Source: Mesocentrotus franciscanus (Eukaryota; Echinodermata; Echinoidea; Camarodonta; Strongylocentrotidae). From it: a DNA stretch of 64,000 bases. Under the pieces are notes generated by a model. The model saw only the letters and a program-made list of their open reading frames with translations. It was not told the DNA's origin and did no database searches. Positions within the stretch are counted from its first letter, which is position 1. Every line of letters begins with the position of its first letter. Shown here piece by piece: positions 1 to 11,190 of the stretch. The stretch lies in assembly GCA_037976565.1 (NCBI GenBank), contig CP137671.1, positions 22,197,019 to 22,261,018 on the forward strand, in the 5' to 3' direction. Position numbers and translations under genes: made by a program.

Positions 1-96
1 ACTTATACATTTAATTATCTATGTAGGCCTATTTGATTATATAGTAGTAATGTTTTTATTTACATATCATTAATTTATACATTTATTTATTTATTT

Positions 97-322
97 GTTT
101 GTTTATTCATATATCTATTTATTTATTTGTTCATGTATGTATTTTGTTTAATCTATCTATTATTTATTTGTTTGTTTATTCATATTATCTATTTATTTAT
201 TATTTGTTCATGTAAGTATTTTGTTTAATCTATCTATTATTTATTTGTTTGTTTATTCATATTATCTATTAATTTATTATTTGTTCATGTAAGTATTTTT
301 CAAAATCTATCTATCTATTCAT
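97..322. repeat. AT-rich minisatellite, about 3 copies of 73-77 bp
   Basis: The phrase GTTTGTTTATTCAT recurs at 97, 170 and 247. Each time it is followed by a similar TTATTTGTTCATGTA and TAATCTATCTA block. The copies differ by small indels. No coding potential is seen in this stretch. Confidence 0.85.
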
Positions 323-479
323 TCAGTATTAAATTTATTTTCACGATCTTTATTTTATGAATAAATTTAATTTTGATAAAAAGAATATCAAATTTCTTTT
401 TCATCAAAACCCCTGGCAGTTCTGTTTTCATTGAAGTCAAATATGATTAGAAAAATCGTATAAACGCACTCTTGAAGCA

Positions 480-850
480 AGTATCAAGGGTGAGTGTATA
501 CCCTCAAACAAGGTCATGTCATTCATAAGGAGGAAGGGAGAGCTGAGCCCACCGGGTGTACAAAGGGGGCTCTCATCGCTGCGGTCACCCACCGAACACT
601 CCGACCGTGGGCGAGGTGGTCTGGACAATGGTCGCTCTTGTTGTACCTGTGGTGGCACGGTGCATCACAAGTGGCTGCTAAATAAAATGGCCACCATTAA
701 TCAATCTCATTCATGGGCAATGTCAATATTCGTGGTAGATTTGACTTTTTTAAACAATCTTTGCTCCGATTAACCTCGTGATTGGCGGCCCGATAAGGAT
801 TGTCAAGGGTGCGTCGTTGGAGAGAAACGTTACTCTGGTTGCTGCACTGT
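480..850. other. GC-richer island in AT-rich DNA, possible regulatory element or unrecognised exon
   Basis: This block is clearly richer in G+C than the DNA on either side. Short open frames exist on both strands (516-773 on +, 437-658 on -), but neither protein resembles a family I know. The second half contains homeodomain-like words such as CCATTAATCA and GATTAACC near TGATTGGC. It could be a conserved cis-regulatory element or an isolated exon. I cannot tell which from one sequence. Confidence 0.3.
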
Positions 851-1299
851 AAAACAAGCCAAATCGAATCGTGAGATTCATCCCCAAGTATATTAAATTC
901 TTATTTATTCTCGTAATAGGAAAACAAATATTAATGTTACATTATTGAAAAGAAAAAAACCCGACAATAGGTATATATTGTATAATTTAGCATAGAGATA
1001 CTCAAAGCTTGATGTTCAACAGTAAGATATAGTTCTACTTTATAGTTTACGATAAATGATAAACATACAAATATTTTATCATTAGTATTCAAGTAACATG
1101 TAGAATCAAGAAGCGTCTCAAATCAAGTAGCTTTCTATAATTAGTCATGTTGATTGCACTCAAGTAACACGGGGGCCACGACTTGGCCCTTGAAACACAT
1201 CCTCGTGTAGGAGGCCGGGTATATCTACTATCTAGACGTGAGAAAAAATGTGGAGAGACATAAAGGAGAATGACTAAGGTAAGGAGAGATAAAGGGGGG

Positions 1300-1304
<5 letters not shown>

Positions 1305-1330
<26 letters not shown>

Positions 1331-1446
1331 TGAGATAGAGAGAGAGAGAGGGGGGGAGAGAGAGAGAGACACAGAGAGAGAGACACACACACATAGAGAG
1401 ACAGAGAGAGACAGAGACAGAGACTCAGAGTGACAGAGACAGACAG
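1305..1446. repeat. (GA)n microsatellite
   Basis: This is a long, interrupted AG/GA tract with some ACAC. The open frames across it on the minus strand are low-complexity Ser/Leu artefacts. Confidence 0.9.
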
Positions 1447-1449
1447 AGG

Positions 1450-2040
1450 TGGAAAGGAGAAAAGCCTGGGGTACAGCCGGAGGGGTAATATAGACCTATA
1501 TGAAAGTCAAGGTTTACCGGATGGGTAACCTGTGAATATTCAGATAACACACTGTCATCAATAGATGGTCATCCCTCCCCCATTCCATTAATCCTTCATC
1601 TTGACACTACGTGCTCAAAGGGTGCGATGGGCCTCGTACGTGGTGGGGGCGACCCCCTGTCTTATCGGTGTTACATACCAAGGACGTGAGACTTGCCTGA
1701 CGTTCACGTCCGGCTATTTCTTAACTGTCGGTAATTGATCACATGGCTGATAGATATTTGGAAATGGATATACCATGTCTAATTTAAAGGGGCTAGTAAT
1801 ACATTCACAAGGACTTCATTGGGTCTTTATCAATAGCTACTACATACATGTACCTCCCCCTCCTTCCTCCGCTCCGGTAGTTTTGTTTGTACAAAGCTTG
1901 GGCCTGTTTCATAAATTGCATTTCACTATCGTGATCATTGATAGGTTTTGATATAACCATAATTACAATTCGAGTATTTAGCGTTACCGTTAATTTGTTG
2001 ATCGTCTCACAGTACTTCAAGACGCCCCCATTTTGTTTAC
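1450..2040. other. Intergenic stretch, no gene recognised
   Basis: This is mixed-composition DNA with a somewhat GC-richer part at about 1560-1740. I see no plausible exon, RNA gene or terminal inverted repeats. Confidence 0.4.
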
Positions 2041-2320
2041 CGTTTCTCTCTGTTAGTCTGTTTTTCTCTCTCCCACTCTTTCTCCATCTATTTATTCCGC
2101 TCTTTATATGTGTGATCGTATCCCCTTCCCCTCCACCTTTCTCTCTCTATCTCTTTCTCTCTCTCTATATACATGTATATCTATCTGTCTATCTGCCCCC
2201 TTCCTCTCTGTCTTAGCTCGTGTCTCTCCGGTCTGGAGTTGTAGGCCTCTTCTTTTCTCATTTTCCTTACTCTCTCCCTTCCCTTTTCCCCCTCCCCATC
2301 CTCTCCTTCAACTGATATGC
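2041..2320. repeat. Pyrimidine-rich (CT)n tract
   Basis: These are runs of CTCT, TTTC and CCCC on the + strand. The open reading frames across it encode only Ser/Leu/Pro/Phe low-complexity sequence and are not credible proteins. Confidence 0.8.
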
Positions 2321-2577
2321 ATTGTTCACTCTCATCGTCTGTCATCATGTAATCATGAGTGACGACCCTTCATTCTGGACCCTTAATTCTCCCCGGACAT
2401 CTCTTAATCAAGGTGGCTTATATTCCGTACTCAAGAATAAAGACACCTGCCGCTATAATTACATAGTCGATATCAATGTTATTACATGGGCTGTCTATAT
2501 GGTTATGTGACACCCACACTAATGATAATAGATAGATATACAGAATGGTGACTATATGCTCACGATACAGGTGAATT

Positions 2578-2752
2578 TGTTATTAATATCATTTATCAGT
2601 CTTGTTATTATTATTATCATTGCGTTTATTACTATTAATATTTATTATCATTTTTACTATTATTGTTATCATTATTATCATTATTATCATTATAAATATG
2701 ATTATCATCATCCTTTTGATAGATGAAGCTGTTATTATGATGATGATGATCA
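2578..2752. repeat. Degenerate (TTA/ATC)n trinucleotide array
   Basis: Repeated TTATTA, ATCATT and GATGAT triplets run for about 170 bases with many substitutions, which suggests an old, decaying microsatellite. Confidence 0.8.
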
Positions 2753-2818
2753 ATAAATCATTTTGCATTTTCTAATAATAAAGTGTATAATTGGCTCAAA
2801 TATGTAAAGTACAAAATA

Positions 2819-2843
2819 AGTTCAAGTTCAAGTTCAAGTTCAG
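2819..2843. repeat. (TTCAAG)4 hexamer microsatellite
   Basis: Four perfect tandem TTCAAG hexamers lie here. Confidence 0.85.
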
Positions 2844-2849
2844 CAAGCC

Positions 2850-5790
2850 CTCTCATTAATATTGGAACATCTGCTCGTGAGGGATAGGGCGGAGTTTTAA
2901 ATAACGAGATCTAAAGCCAACCCCTGTTTCTCTAAGTCCTTCTAATCAGTGCAAAAAGTCTCCATTAATGATAATAATGCACAATACAAAACTTGGCTTT
3001 GAGAGACCGGAAAGAAATACAATTGTGTCGGATATTGCGTATTTCCAGCGGGTTCTGTTCGTTCCGTTATCTTCCCGACATTCGAAGAATACTTCAAGGA
3101 AGAAGGACCAAGTTGGTTTGTGTATAAACAAAGGGTATTATTATGATGAAAGAAGAGATTGTTTGCTTTGTTTCGAGATTTGTAGAAAGCGAACGGGATG
3201 TTTGAGCTGATTAATGTATACGGTGTGAAAAAAATGTCGAGCATATTTATTGACTCGTATAGGTGAAGGCATTGACAACCAATCCCACTGTTCTTCAACA
3301 GGTCTACAATCAAATCAAGGAGCTGAGATCAGGAAATTTCTTCTAATGAGCAAAAAATCACACTTTATTACAGTGACAATGTAATATATAATCCATTGTA
3401 GAAGACAAATAAAAAATAAAGGACAATTATAATAGACCGTATGAGGGGTCAGTTTTCCAAATATTTGGTGTTCTTCTTGATGTGTTTGTTTAACTAGTTT
3501 GAAGTTTGTTTGTTTCATTGTTTATTTTGCTTTTATTCCCTTAAACTTTTAACATACACGTATGGGACACAAAATGTCTCATACGTTAAACTTGCCTACA
3601 TCTATTATGATGATGTTGCTGTTGTTTCTTTTCTTTTTTAAACTCCACACGACCCTTGACTATATAATCTCTTTTAGTTGCTGTCCTATTTGCTTTTTCT
3701 AGAGGGCATCAGGCAAAATTAGAAAAGGATATCTTTTCACCATGCTCTTCTAATCAAATACCTCGACACAGGATTCGGGAAGAGGAACATTTAACTTTAA
3801 ACACATGACATAACAGGATGGATATACCCCCTGACAACATCAAGGCGTGTTTCCCGCTTCATTTTTTAAAATGAAACTCGGGCAGATTTAGAATCAGGTG
3901 ATATAGATTTTCTGCCGTGGTAGAATATTTAAGTCGTCTGGTGAGACCCATTAGGGTGTTACCCACATGACTTTTCCATAGAGGGTTAACGCCCTTCTGG
4001 CGCTCAGCAGATTTATTTTTTTAAACGTTTTTACATGACATTTGCAAGATTTGAAAATAATACATCAGATGCATTTCATGATTTATATCTGCTCATGATT
4101 TTATGATATCTGTGAAGGGTTTCTGAAATGTTAAAGTTGGAAAACACGTATAAGGGAAACGAGGGGGAGGTCGGTCGGAGGAACTTGCCTGCAAAGATTT
4201 GGTCTGGGTCGGAGGGGATGGGGAAGAGAGGGAAATGGAAAGGGAGAGAGAGAGAGAACAAAAAAAAACTGAGAAAGAGAAAGGGAGATAGAAAGGGGGA
4301 GGAGAGAGAGAGAGAGAGAGATTATATCGAAACTATTAGCAAAAGCCTATAATTCAAATTTGATAAAATGTTTAATGCATATAACTTATAAGTGTAGGCT
4401 TCGATTGCAATATCATTGGGACACATAATCGGCCTTTACAATGCTTTTTGAGAAATTACTTGGATCTTCAAATGAATATTGTCCCTTTATTCTTATCCAA
4501 AAATGATGGTCTCCCTATTTTGGAAACATGTGTTGTTATCCTTCATTCACAGCACACATAGTATCTGAAAACCAGACTTGCATTCTAAAGGTCATAGATG
4601 GGTCAGAGCCATCAACATCAACACACATGATTGATTTCCGATATGAATCTGGGAGTGTAAACACATCCAGTTCAGACTTTATATTATACGTATGTCATAT
4701 TCCGTTCACATTAAAACACTAGGCCCATGTGTAGAAGATGATAACAATGTTTGAAAAAATCATTTTAAAGTGACTTGGTAACATTGCCTCAGACTCTGAA
4801 ACAAAATCCTGGATTTAGCTCATGATCATGCTGCAATCATAATTATAAATCTTTAGGTCAGTCAGGAATCCCATGACTTTTACAAGCTGATCGCCTGTCT
4901 GATTATCAAGATATTTATGATTGGAAATCGAAATTTCTTTTTTCGTTTTTTCTAACGGTTTTCATAACACTACAGTCTATTGGGGAAAACGAGTATGGTA
5001 AAACCGGTCACTCAAAGATTTTTACTTTTTTGAGGCACTTCATGATTATTTTGAAGCGCAATTTTTTTAGGGCTTCAATATTACACCATATCACAGACAC
5101 TGATAACACGTAGGGCCATGCATCTCAGATTTAACATTGTTAAACGATGCCTTTAAAAGGGGATATGAGGCAAAATGTTATAGGTGGTGAGACGAAACCG
5201 ATGATGACATCTATTAGTTATGTTAGAATAATTTTTGCCATAAAGACAAAAATATTTCTAACCGAAAATGAATCACATAGAGATGGACAATAATGGATTA
5301 AGCTTTTATGTTTTATTCATGAAATATACTGCATACTATTTAAACTAATATTTAATTACTTTCCTAACAAGCATGACACCTGGTTAAATGCTAGATAGCA
5401 GGCAAGTCATGGCGGGTTGAGGGCAAATGCGCCCTGACCCGCCCCCACCAGTAAAGGGACCCCTAGTGCAAATAACCCCCGACCTATGTTGTCTCCTATT
5501 TTTTTAACATTTATCGATGAAAGTTGGTTATGGATTATATGGATTGTACGATAAGAATATCGCATTTTCACCCATTCCACATTTATTGTATTGTATGACA
5601 TGTTATATGTGAACACGATTTTGCTCGTTTTGCGTCACTTAAGATTGGGGAGAAAGGAAATGAATTTGATTCGAATCATTTGACAACCTTCCAGGGCCCG
5701 TCTACATGGTCTAGACGATGTACAAATCATCATGGCCTATGTATCTGATAAACCACGAAGGAAAATGAAGGAAATGCGGCTCTTGATTCT
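2850..5790. other. Intergenic stretch, no gene recognised
   Basis: I see no supported exon, RNA gene or complete transposon. A purine-rich (GA)n tract lies at about 4195-4322, and a short hairpin at 3558-3586 is listed separately. Open frames of 60-120 codons here have no recognisable domains and match chance expectation. Confidence 0.5.
3558..3586. repeat. Short perfect-stem hairpin
   Basis: ACGTATG-G-GACA is followed by a five-base loop and then TGTC-T-CATACGT, so the arms pair over about 12 bases. TTAAAC-like words flank it on both sides. No function can be assigned. Confidence 0.6.
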
Positions 5791-5794
5791 CACC

Positions 5795-5960
5795 CACTAA
5801 GGCCCATTTGCACACGGGGCGTCTTTGCCTGACGTAACACTGCGTCAGCGACTGGCGCAGCCTTTGATGCGTCATGTTGTAGTGAACACCGTACGAAAAA
5901 GTGAATGCGAAATGAATAAAAGTGCAGCCATAGCTTTGAATAATTGAATTGCTGGAGTAA
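5795..5960. repeat. Dispersed repeat, relative of 30765-30925
   Basis: Both regions share the ordered words TTTGCCTGACGTA, ACG(A)CGTCAG, GGCG, GCAG(C/T)CTTTGA and AGTGAA/AGTGCAA with similar spacing. This implies two diverged copies of one interspersed family. It is not coding. Confidence 0.55.
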
Positions 5961-6516
5961 ATCATTGGTACGTGAAAAATAGTTGCCCCCCCCCCCATTA
6001 ATCGATGGGCTTCATATTACATCAACACAGTAAGACGGGCGCCCCCCAACACACACATACAGAGTCATGATGTCAAATGTCTGCATACACGCTACACCAT
6101 TTCATGAAACGATGCGCCAATTAAAACTTTGTTTATATAAATAACATGAACATCTATTCATAATATATAGAATCCGATGAAATAAAAAGCCTATGAGTTT
6201 TAAAAGTAAATGAAACTAAATTTGATTATACTCCCTTTTCAGAAGTTTATACTGCAAACATAATATCACCATGTTATCTCGAATGTTAGTTCGAATCTAA
6301 ATCGCTTATAGATATTGATTGTATTGGGTGTGGTCCTAGATCTACCTGATGACATCTTATTGATCACTTATGAGGAAAAAAATATCATTAACCAAGTGCT
6401 TTCATGCTAGGTCGATGGAAATCATGCAAAATTAGTGAATATATTATTTTCAAAAACCCTGCGTGAATAATACCGTGAAGTGTTATTTTTAGTCCACCCA
6501 CACTCGATTCGGTGTA

Positions 6517-7123
6517 GTGAGGAATATATTTCGAAAGAGCGCCATCTTCAACATTTTAGCAAAGTTTACCATCCATGTTGAGTTGTTGACTAACTTTCTG
6601 ACAACAATATTTTACAACATTTCCATTCATGTCATGACGATGAATGACTTACATGATTGTACTTCATCTTATTATCAAATCTCTTTTATTTTACATCTTT
6701 ATTTAAGTTCTGGGACTGATAATATGCAACTGTGCCTTTACAATCTGATAATGAGTAGGCAGGAAGATGATTATCAGATCGTTGATGAATAAGATTCTGT
6801 TTCAGCCAAACTCATTTCTGTGAGGAACATATTTCGAAAGAGCGCCATCTTCAAATGGGTGTCGAAGTTAAATGCAATTTTGGAAAGTTTATCATCCATG
6901 TTGACCAACTTTCTAACGACAATATTTTACAACACTCCTATTCATGTCATGACGATGAATGACTGGACTTACGTGATTGTACTTTGTACTTAATCTTATT
7001 ATCAATTCTCTCTTATTTTCCATGTTTCTTTAAGTTCTGGGACTGATATTTTGCAACTGTGCCTTTACAATCTGATAATGAGTGTGCAGGAAGATGATTT
7101 GATGATCGTCCATAAATAGACTA
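6517..7123 (+). repeat. Tandem duplication, two units of about 303 bp
   Basis: Unit 1 starts at 6517 and unit 2 at 6820. Both begin GTGAGGAA(T/C)ATATTTCG followed by AAAGAGCGCCATCTTCAA, and both run through shared sequence including TCATGTCATGACGATGAATGAC and TTCTGGGACTGAT to about 7123. They differ by substitutions and small indels. The 91-codon open frame in unit 1 is broken in unit 2, which argues against coding. Confidence 0.85.
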
Positions 7124-8077
7124 TGTTGAACAAAATGTAATATAATTGTTTTTTCACGTTCTGGTGATATATAAAAAGCCTACACGCTGTGCCATCATTA
7201 GATAAATAATTACAGATGCTCCTTCTGTCCTAACATAGCCAGGAGACATTTAGATCAGCTCTTCAAAACGAGAAACTTTCTCTTGTTTTAATATTTACCA
7301 TTTAATGTAGCTGTTGCTAGGTCGGAAAACCTCCTACCACTTGTTATGGGTTGTCAAAAGAGGAAAAATATCCGAGCCAACGGTGATTCAGCAAAAAATA
7401 AATTACTTTCTCTGGGCCCTTTTATCTCTTTATAAATAAATCTACGTCTGTATACTGTTTTGATAGGCCTAATAATTATGATATCGATGTATCAAATTCT
7501 CACAGAATGTCCTTTACAATAGCAACCTCTACGTCCAGGAAGAGTGCTACATTGATTTTGATAAGATTGATAAGATTCATTGTTCCATCGAGGCACGTTT
7601 TAATTTAGTTTTTAAAGTGGCGCCCAAATATTAGGACGTAATATATGTCCATGTCCATTTTAGGGTAATGATTTAACTGGTAATTCACTTATTTAATCAA
7701 TCAGCCTGTACGCAGACACCTATGGGGGGGAGGGGCTAATATGGTCCAGCAGTGCAATGAAACGTAGCTATTATTATTACAATAATGCCTCACTTTATTT
7801 TTCTTTACAGGGAGATGGATAGAGAGCTCTAACTGTTTTGATAATGAATGCATTCGTTATCAAACGACTATGAATTATCTTCTTAAATATAAAATGATTC
7901 TGGAACTATAACAGGACTTAATTGGCAATAAATACTTAAAGTATAGTTTGATACCAGGTGCGATTATGAAAATATGTAGGGAGGGGAAGAGAGTGTTAGA
8001 AAATCTCTTTGATGCCTGATCGCTCCGCTGCCTCACAACGATTCAACAATAAGGCCAGTGTTCCAAAATGACTTTGT
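7124..8077. other. Intergenic stretch, nothing recognised
   Basis: This is AT-rich DNA with a poly(G) run near 7722. No exon, RNA gene or inverted-repeat element could be supported. Confidence 0.4.
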
Positions 8078-8085
8078 TCACGCTA

Positions 8086-8350
8086 CAGGCCCTATCTCAC
8101 TGAGCGGCGAATGCTTACGAACGTTGCGAAGTTTGGATTTCTGAATCAAAAAGAACTTCAGCGACACCGTCTTACAACCGTTTGCAAAGGCTTACGACTG
8201 TTTTGCACAGGCCTACGACTGCTTTGCGACGAGAAAAACTGTTTGCGACAATGAAAATGTTTGTGAACTTTCTTGCAACCGTTTACGAACCCTGGCAAAA
8301 CCCCAAATTCGCTACGTTCGCAAGCATTCTCCGCTCAGTGAGATAGGGCC
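8086..8350. mobile_element. hAT-like MITE with long terminal inverted repeats
   Basis: The left end, CAGGCCCTATCTCACTGAGC, is the reverse complement of the right end except for the first bases, and pairing continues for more than 40 bases. Flanks are TCACGCTA (8078-8085) and TTACGCTA (8351-8358), an 8-bp target duplication with one mismatch, as expected for hAT elements. The interior is 265 bp long in total, carries repeated TTACGACTG(T)TTTGC-like words and encodes nothing. Confidence 0.8.
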
Positions 8351-8358
8351 TTACGCTA

Positions 8359-10410
8359 TCGATGACGATACATGTAACTTTTCAGTTTATAAAATATTCT
8401 TAGATATTTATAATTGATCATTCATGGAAAGCAGATGAAAGCCTCCAATTAATGCGAATTACTTTCTTATATATTATAAAAATTATGGTTGAATTTTGAT
8501 AATAACTCTTTGATAGGCCTATATTTCTTTTTAATTATACACAATTGTTTTGTACACGTAAAGCTTGGATGGTGAAAAAATGCACTGTATTACGAATCAT
8601 AATAAAACTAATCAGTTTATCGAAATGAAATCAACAATTTTGGAAAGTAAGTATGAAAAAGAATCAAAACAGGTTACAAAAATAGTCCAAATGGAGTTCC
8701 AAATCATTAAAAACGAATACACATCGAAATCGTCACCCGTACCAAGGAGCTTATCAAATCCTACATCCTTGCCCATACTCAATAAAACCCCGCGTGACTG
8801 TAGGCCATTGTAATACTAAAGAAACATGAAATTGTGTGCTTGGAGATTAAATTATTGTCTACCATTACTGCTATAACCGGATGACCTTCGACCTCAGTCA
8901 ACACCGCTGGCCAGCTATTAGTAACATTACTTAATGACAAACGACTTCATCCCCTCCTTAACAAAGCCATCGGAAACAGCCCCCTTACAGAAAACAATAC
9001 ATTATTTATACTTAGGCGAGAAACAGAGGCACTAGCACATTAAAGTGCTAATTACAACGAGACACTGTTTTTCATTAGGTTAGACAGTGTTACTTATTGA
9101 ATTCGAAGAGAGTTGATTCCAGATAAGACTAATTAAAGATGGGAGTCATGCCTCAGAAAATATTAAAAGGGTGTCAGTAAGGTAGGGGCGGAACCAGAAA
9201 ATAAGGTAACATTTAGATGGGGCGGGGGGTAGACGCATTGGTCTGTGTTTAATCTTTTACTAGATGAAAGGAGAACCATAGTGGTCGTCATGTCGTAGAG
9301 AGTTGCGAAAGACTCTTATCATCAACTACTGCAAAGGTTGAAGGTCAATGAAAAAGAGGGAGAAATGTAAGAGGAAAGAAAGGTCGTCTCTGGTAATATT
9401 TGCACTGTTTTGTGGAGTAAAGCATGTTATTATTGAAATAGATGGTAGAGTTAAAAACTTTTTTTTTAAGTTTGAGGGGAGGGGGTTAACTGAAATGAAA
9501 AAAAGGTATCATCGAAAAAACATCAGAATAATAATTGAAGGGAGGAGAAAAGGGGGTTCAAACCCCTAAATGCCACCAGCTCCCCCTTCCCTCGATGCTC
9601 CACTACTTGCCTAACATAATGTAATCACGTGTTGTTTTCCTTGTTCTCAGTCTCACACCCTGACTCTGAACCCTGATTAAAGGTCACGTGCCGTCTTCTA
9701 GACTCGCAGATATTATCTACTGACTAACAACAACAACAACAACACATCAACAACAACAATAACAACAAACTTATCCGATTAATGACCTACCGATCGGCAC
9801 CGTCAATAAAATGCTTACTTTTTTTTTGTATGAGTGTGGTTTGTCGACAAGGTCAAATATTCGTTATGTAAAAATCATGAATCAATATCTAAAATGCAAT
9901 TGTTTACTTTACCTAACTGTATAGACAATCGTTTTGTTATGAAATAGTCCATCATAATTATGTTTTGTTTAATCGCTTCAATTTTCGAGAAAACTCGAGT
10001 TAAATATGTTGATAATCTGGGGTATTTGGCCACATTCAAATATTTTTTTTCATGGTATAGGGGTAATTGTATTCTAGATGACTAGATGAATATCACACAC
10101 ACAAAAAAAATTATGACTGCACTTTATCAGTATTGATTTATTATTTCCCCATTAATTAGGGTATAAAATCGGGATATAATGTATCCTCAAACAAGATCAA
10201 ACTATGATGATGGCTTTTCAACCTTCGGTTTCCAGTTTAAAACAACAACTCCTCCATAAGCACCAATCGAGCACCATCCAACACGACAATTCATCATTTC
10301 CTACCCCCGCATTATTCCATATCCATGTTACGTAACATCGGGTGGGTGTTACTAGGATGGGGGCGTTTAAGACGTTCATAGATCAAAATAGACCCCGTCA
10401 GTAGACGGTG
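8359..10410. other. Intergenic stretch with one GC-richer block
   Basis: No gene is recognised. The part at about 8870-9130 is less AT-rich and includes the dyad TAGCAC-N6-GTGCTA followed by ATTAC, a possible homeodomain target. An (AAC)n microsatellite lies at 9725-9770. The 82-codon frame at 8565-8813 is Lys/Ser-rich with no known domain and is not called. Confidence 0.4.
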
Positions 10411-11190
10411 CTAAGGCCCTATTTCCCCTCGAAGGAGATACCTCTGTCTACCATAAACAATAACGCCTTAGAAACCCTGAAAAATCACTGTTCAGTAGAA
10501 AACTTCAACCATGTGCATACATTTAAAAATACGACCACCACTTGTTGGTTCTAAGGTCCTATTTGCTCTAAAAGAAGATACCTCTGTCTACCATAAACAA
10601 GAACGTCTTAGAAACCCTGAACAATCACTGTTCAGAGGAAAACTGCATTCATGTGCATTCATATCAAAATACGATCACCACTTGTTGGTTTTTAAGGTCC
10701 TATTTGCTCTAAAAGGAGATACCTCTGTCTACCATAAACAAGAACGTCTTAGAAACCCTGAAAAATCACTGTTCAGTAGAAAACTGCAACCATGTGCATT
10801 CATATTAAAATACGACCACCACTTGTTGGTTCCAAGGTCCTATTTGCTCTAAAAGAAGATACCTCTGTCTACCATTAACAAGAACGTCTTAGAAACCTTG
10901 AAAAATCACTGTTCAGTAGAAAACTGCAACCATGTGCATTCGTATCAAAATATGACCACCACTTGTTGGTTCTAAGGTCCTATTTCCTCTAAAAGGAAAT
11001 AGTTCTGCCTGTCTTCAACCTTAGAAACCTTGATAAATCATATTAATTTTAAAATTCGATGTTCATAGAGATGTCTAAAAAGAGACCCGCCATTGTCGTG
11101 TTGGTGTTGATGAGGCCCTTTTTTCTGTCAAAGGAGATACTTCTATCTGCAAAAAAACTATAAAACGCCTTAGAAATCTGAAAAAACCAG
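10411..11190 (+). repeat. 140-bp minisatellite, about 5 copies
   Basis: The phrase CCTCTGTCTACCAT starts at 10441, 10581, 10722 and 10862, a period of 140-141 bp. More diverged units are seen at about 11001 and 11120. Each unit carries AGAAACCCTGAA, ATCACTGTTCAG, CATGTGCAT and CCACCACTTGTTGGTT. A 113-codon open frame at 10511-10852 merely reads through the repeats. Confidence 0.9.

Noticed and set aside
8565..8813. An 82-codon Lys/Ser/Thr-rich frame as a small gene
   Set aside because: It has no signal peptide, domain or splice context, and the composition follows the local AT-rich DNA.
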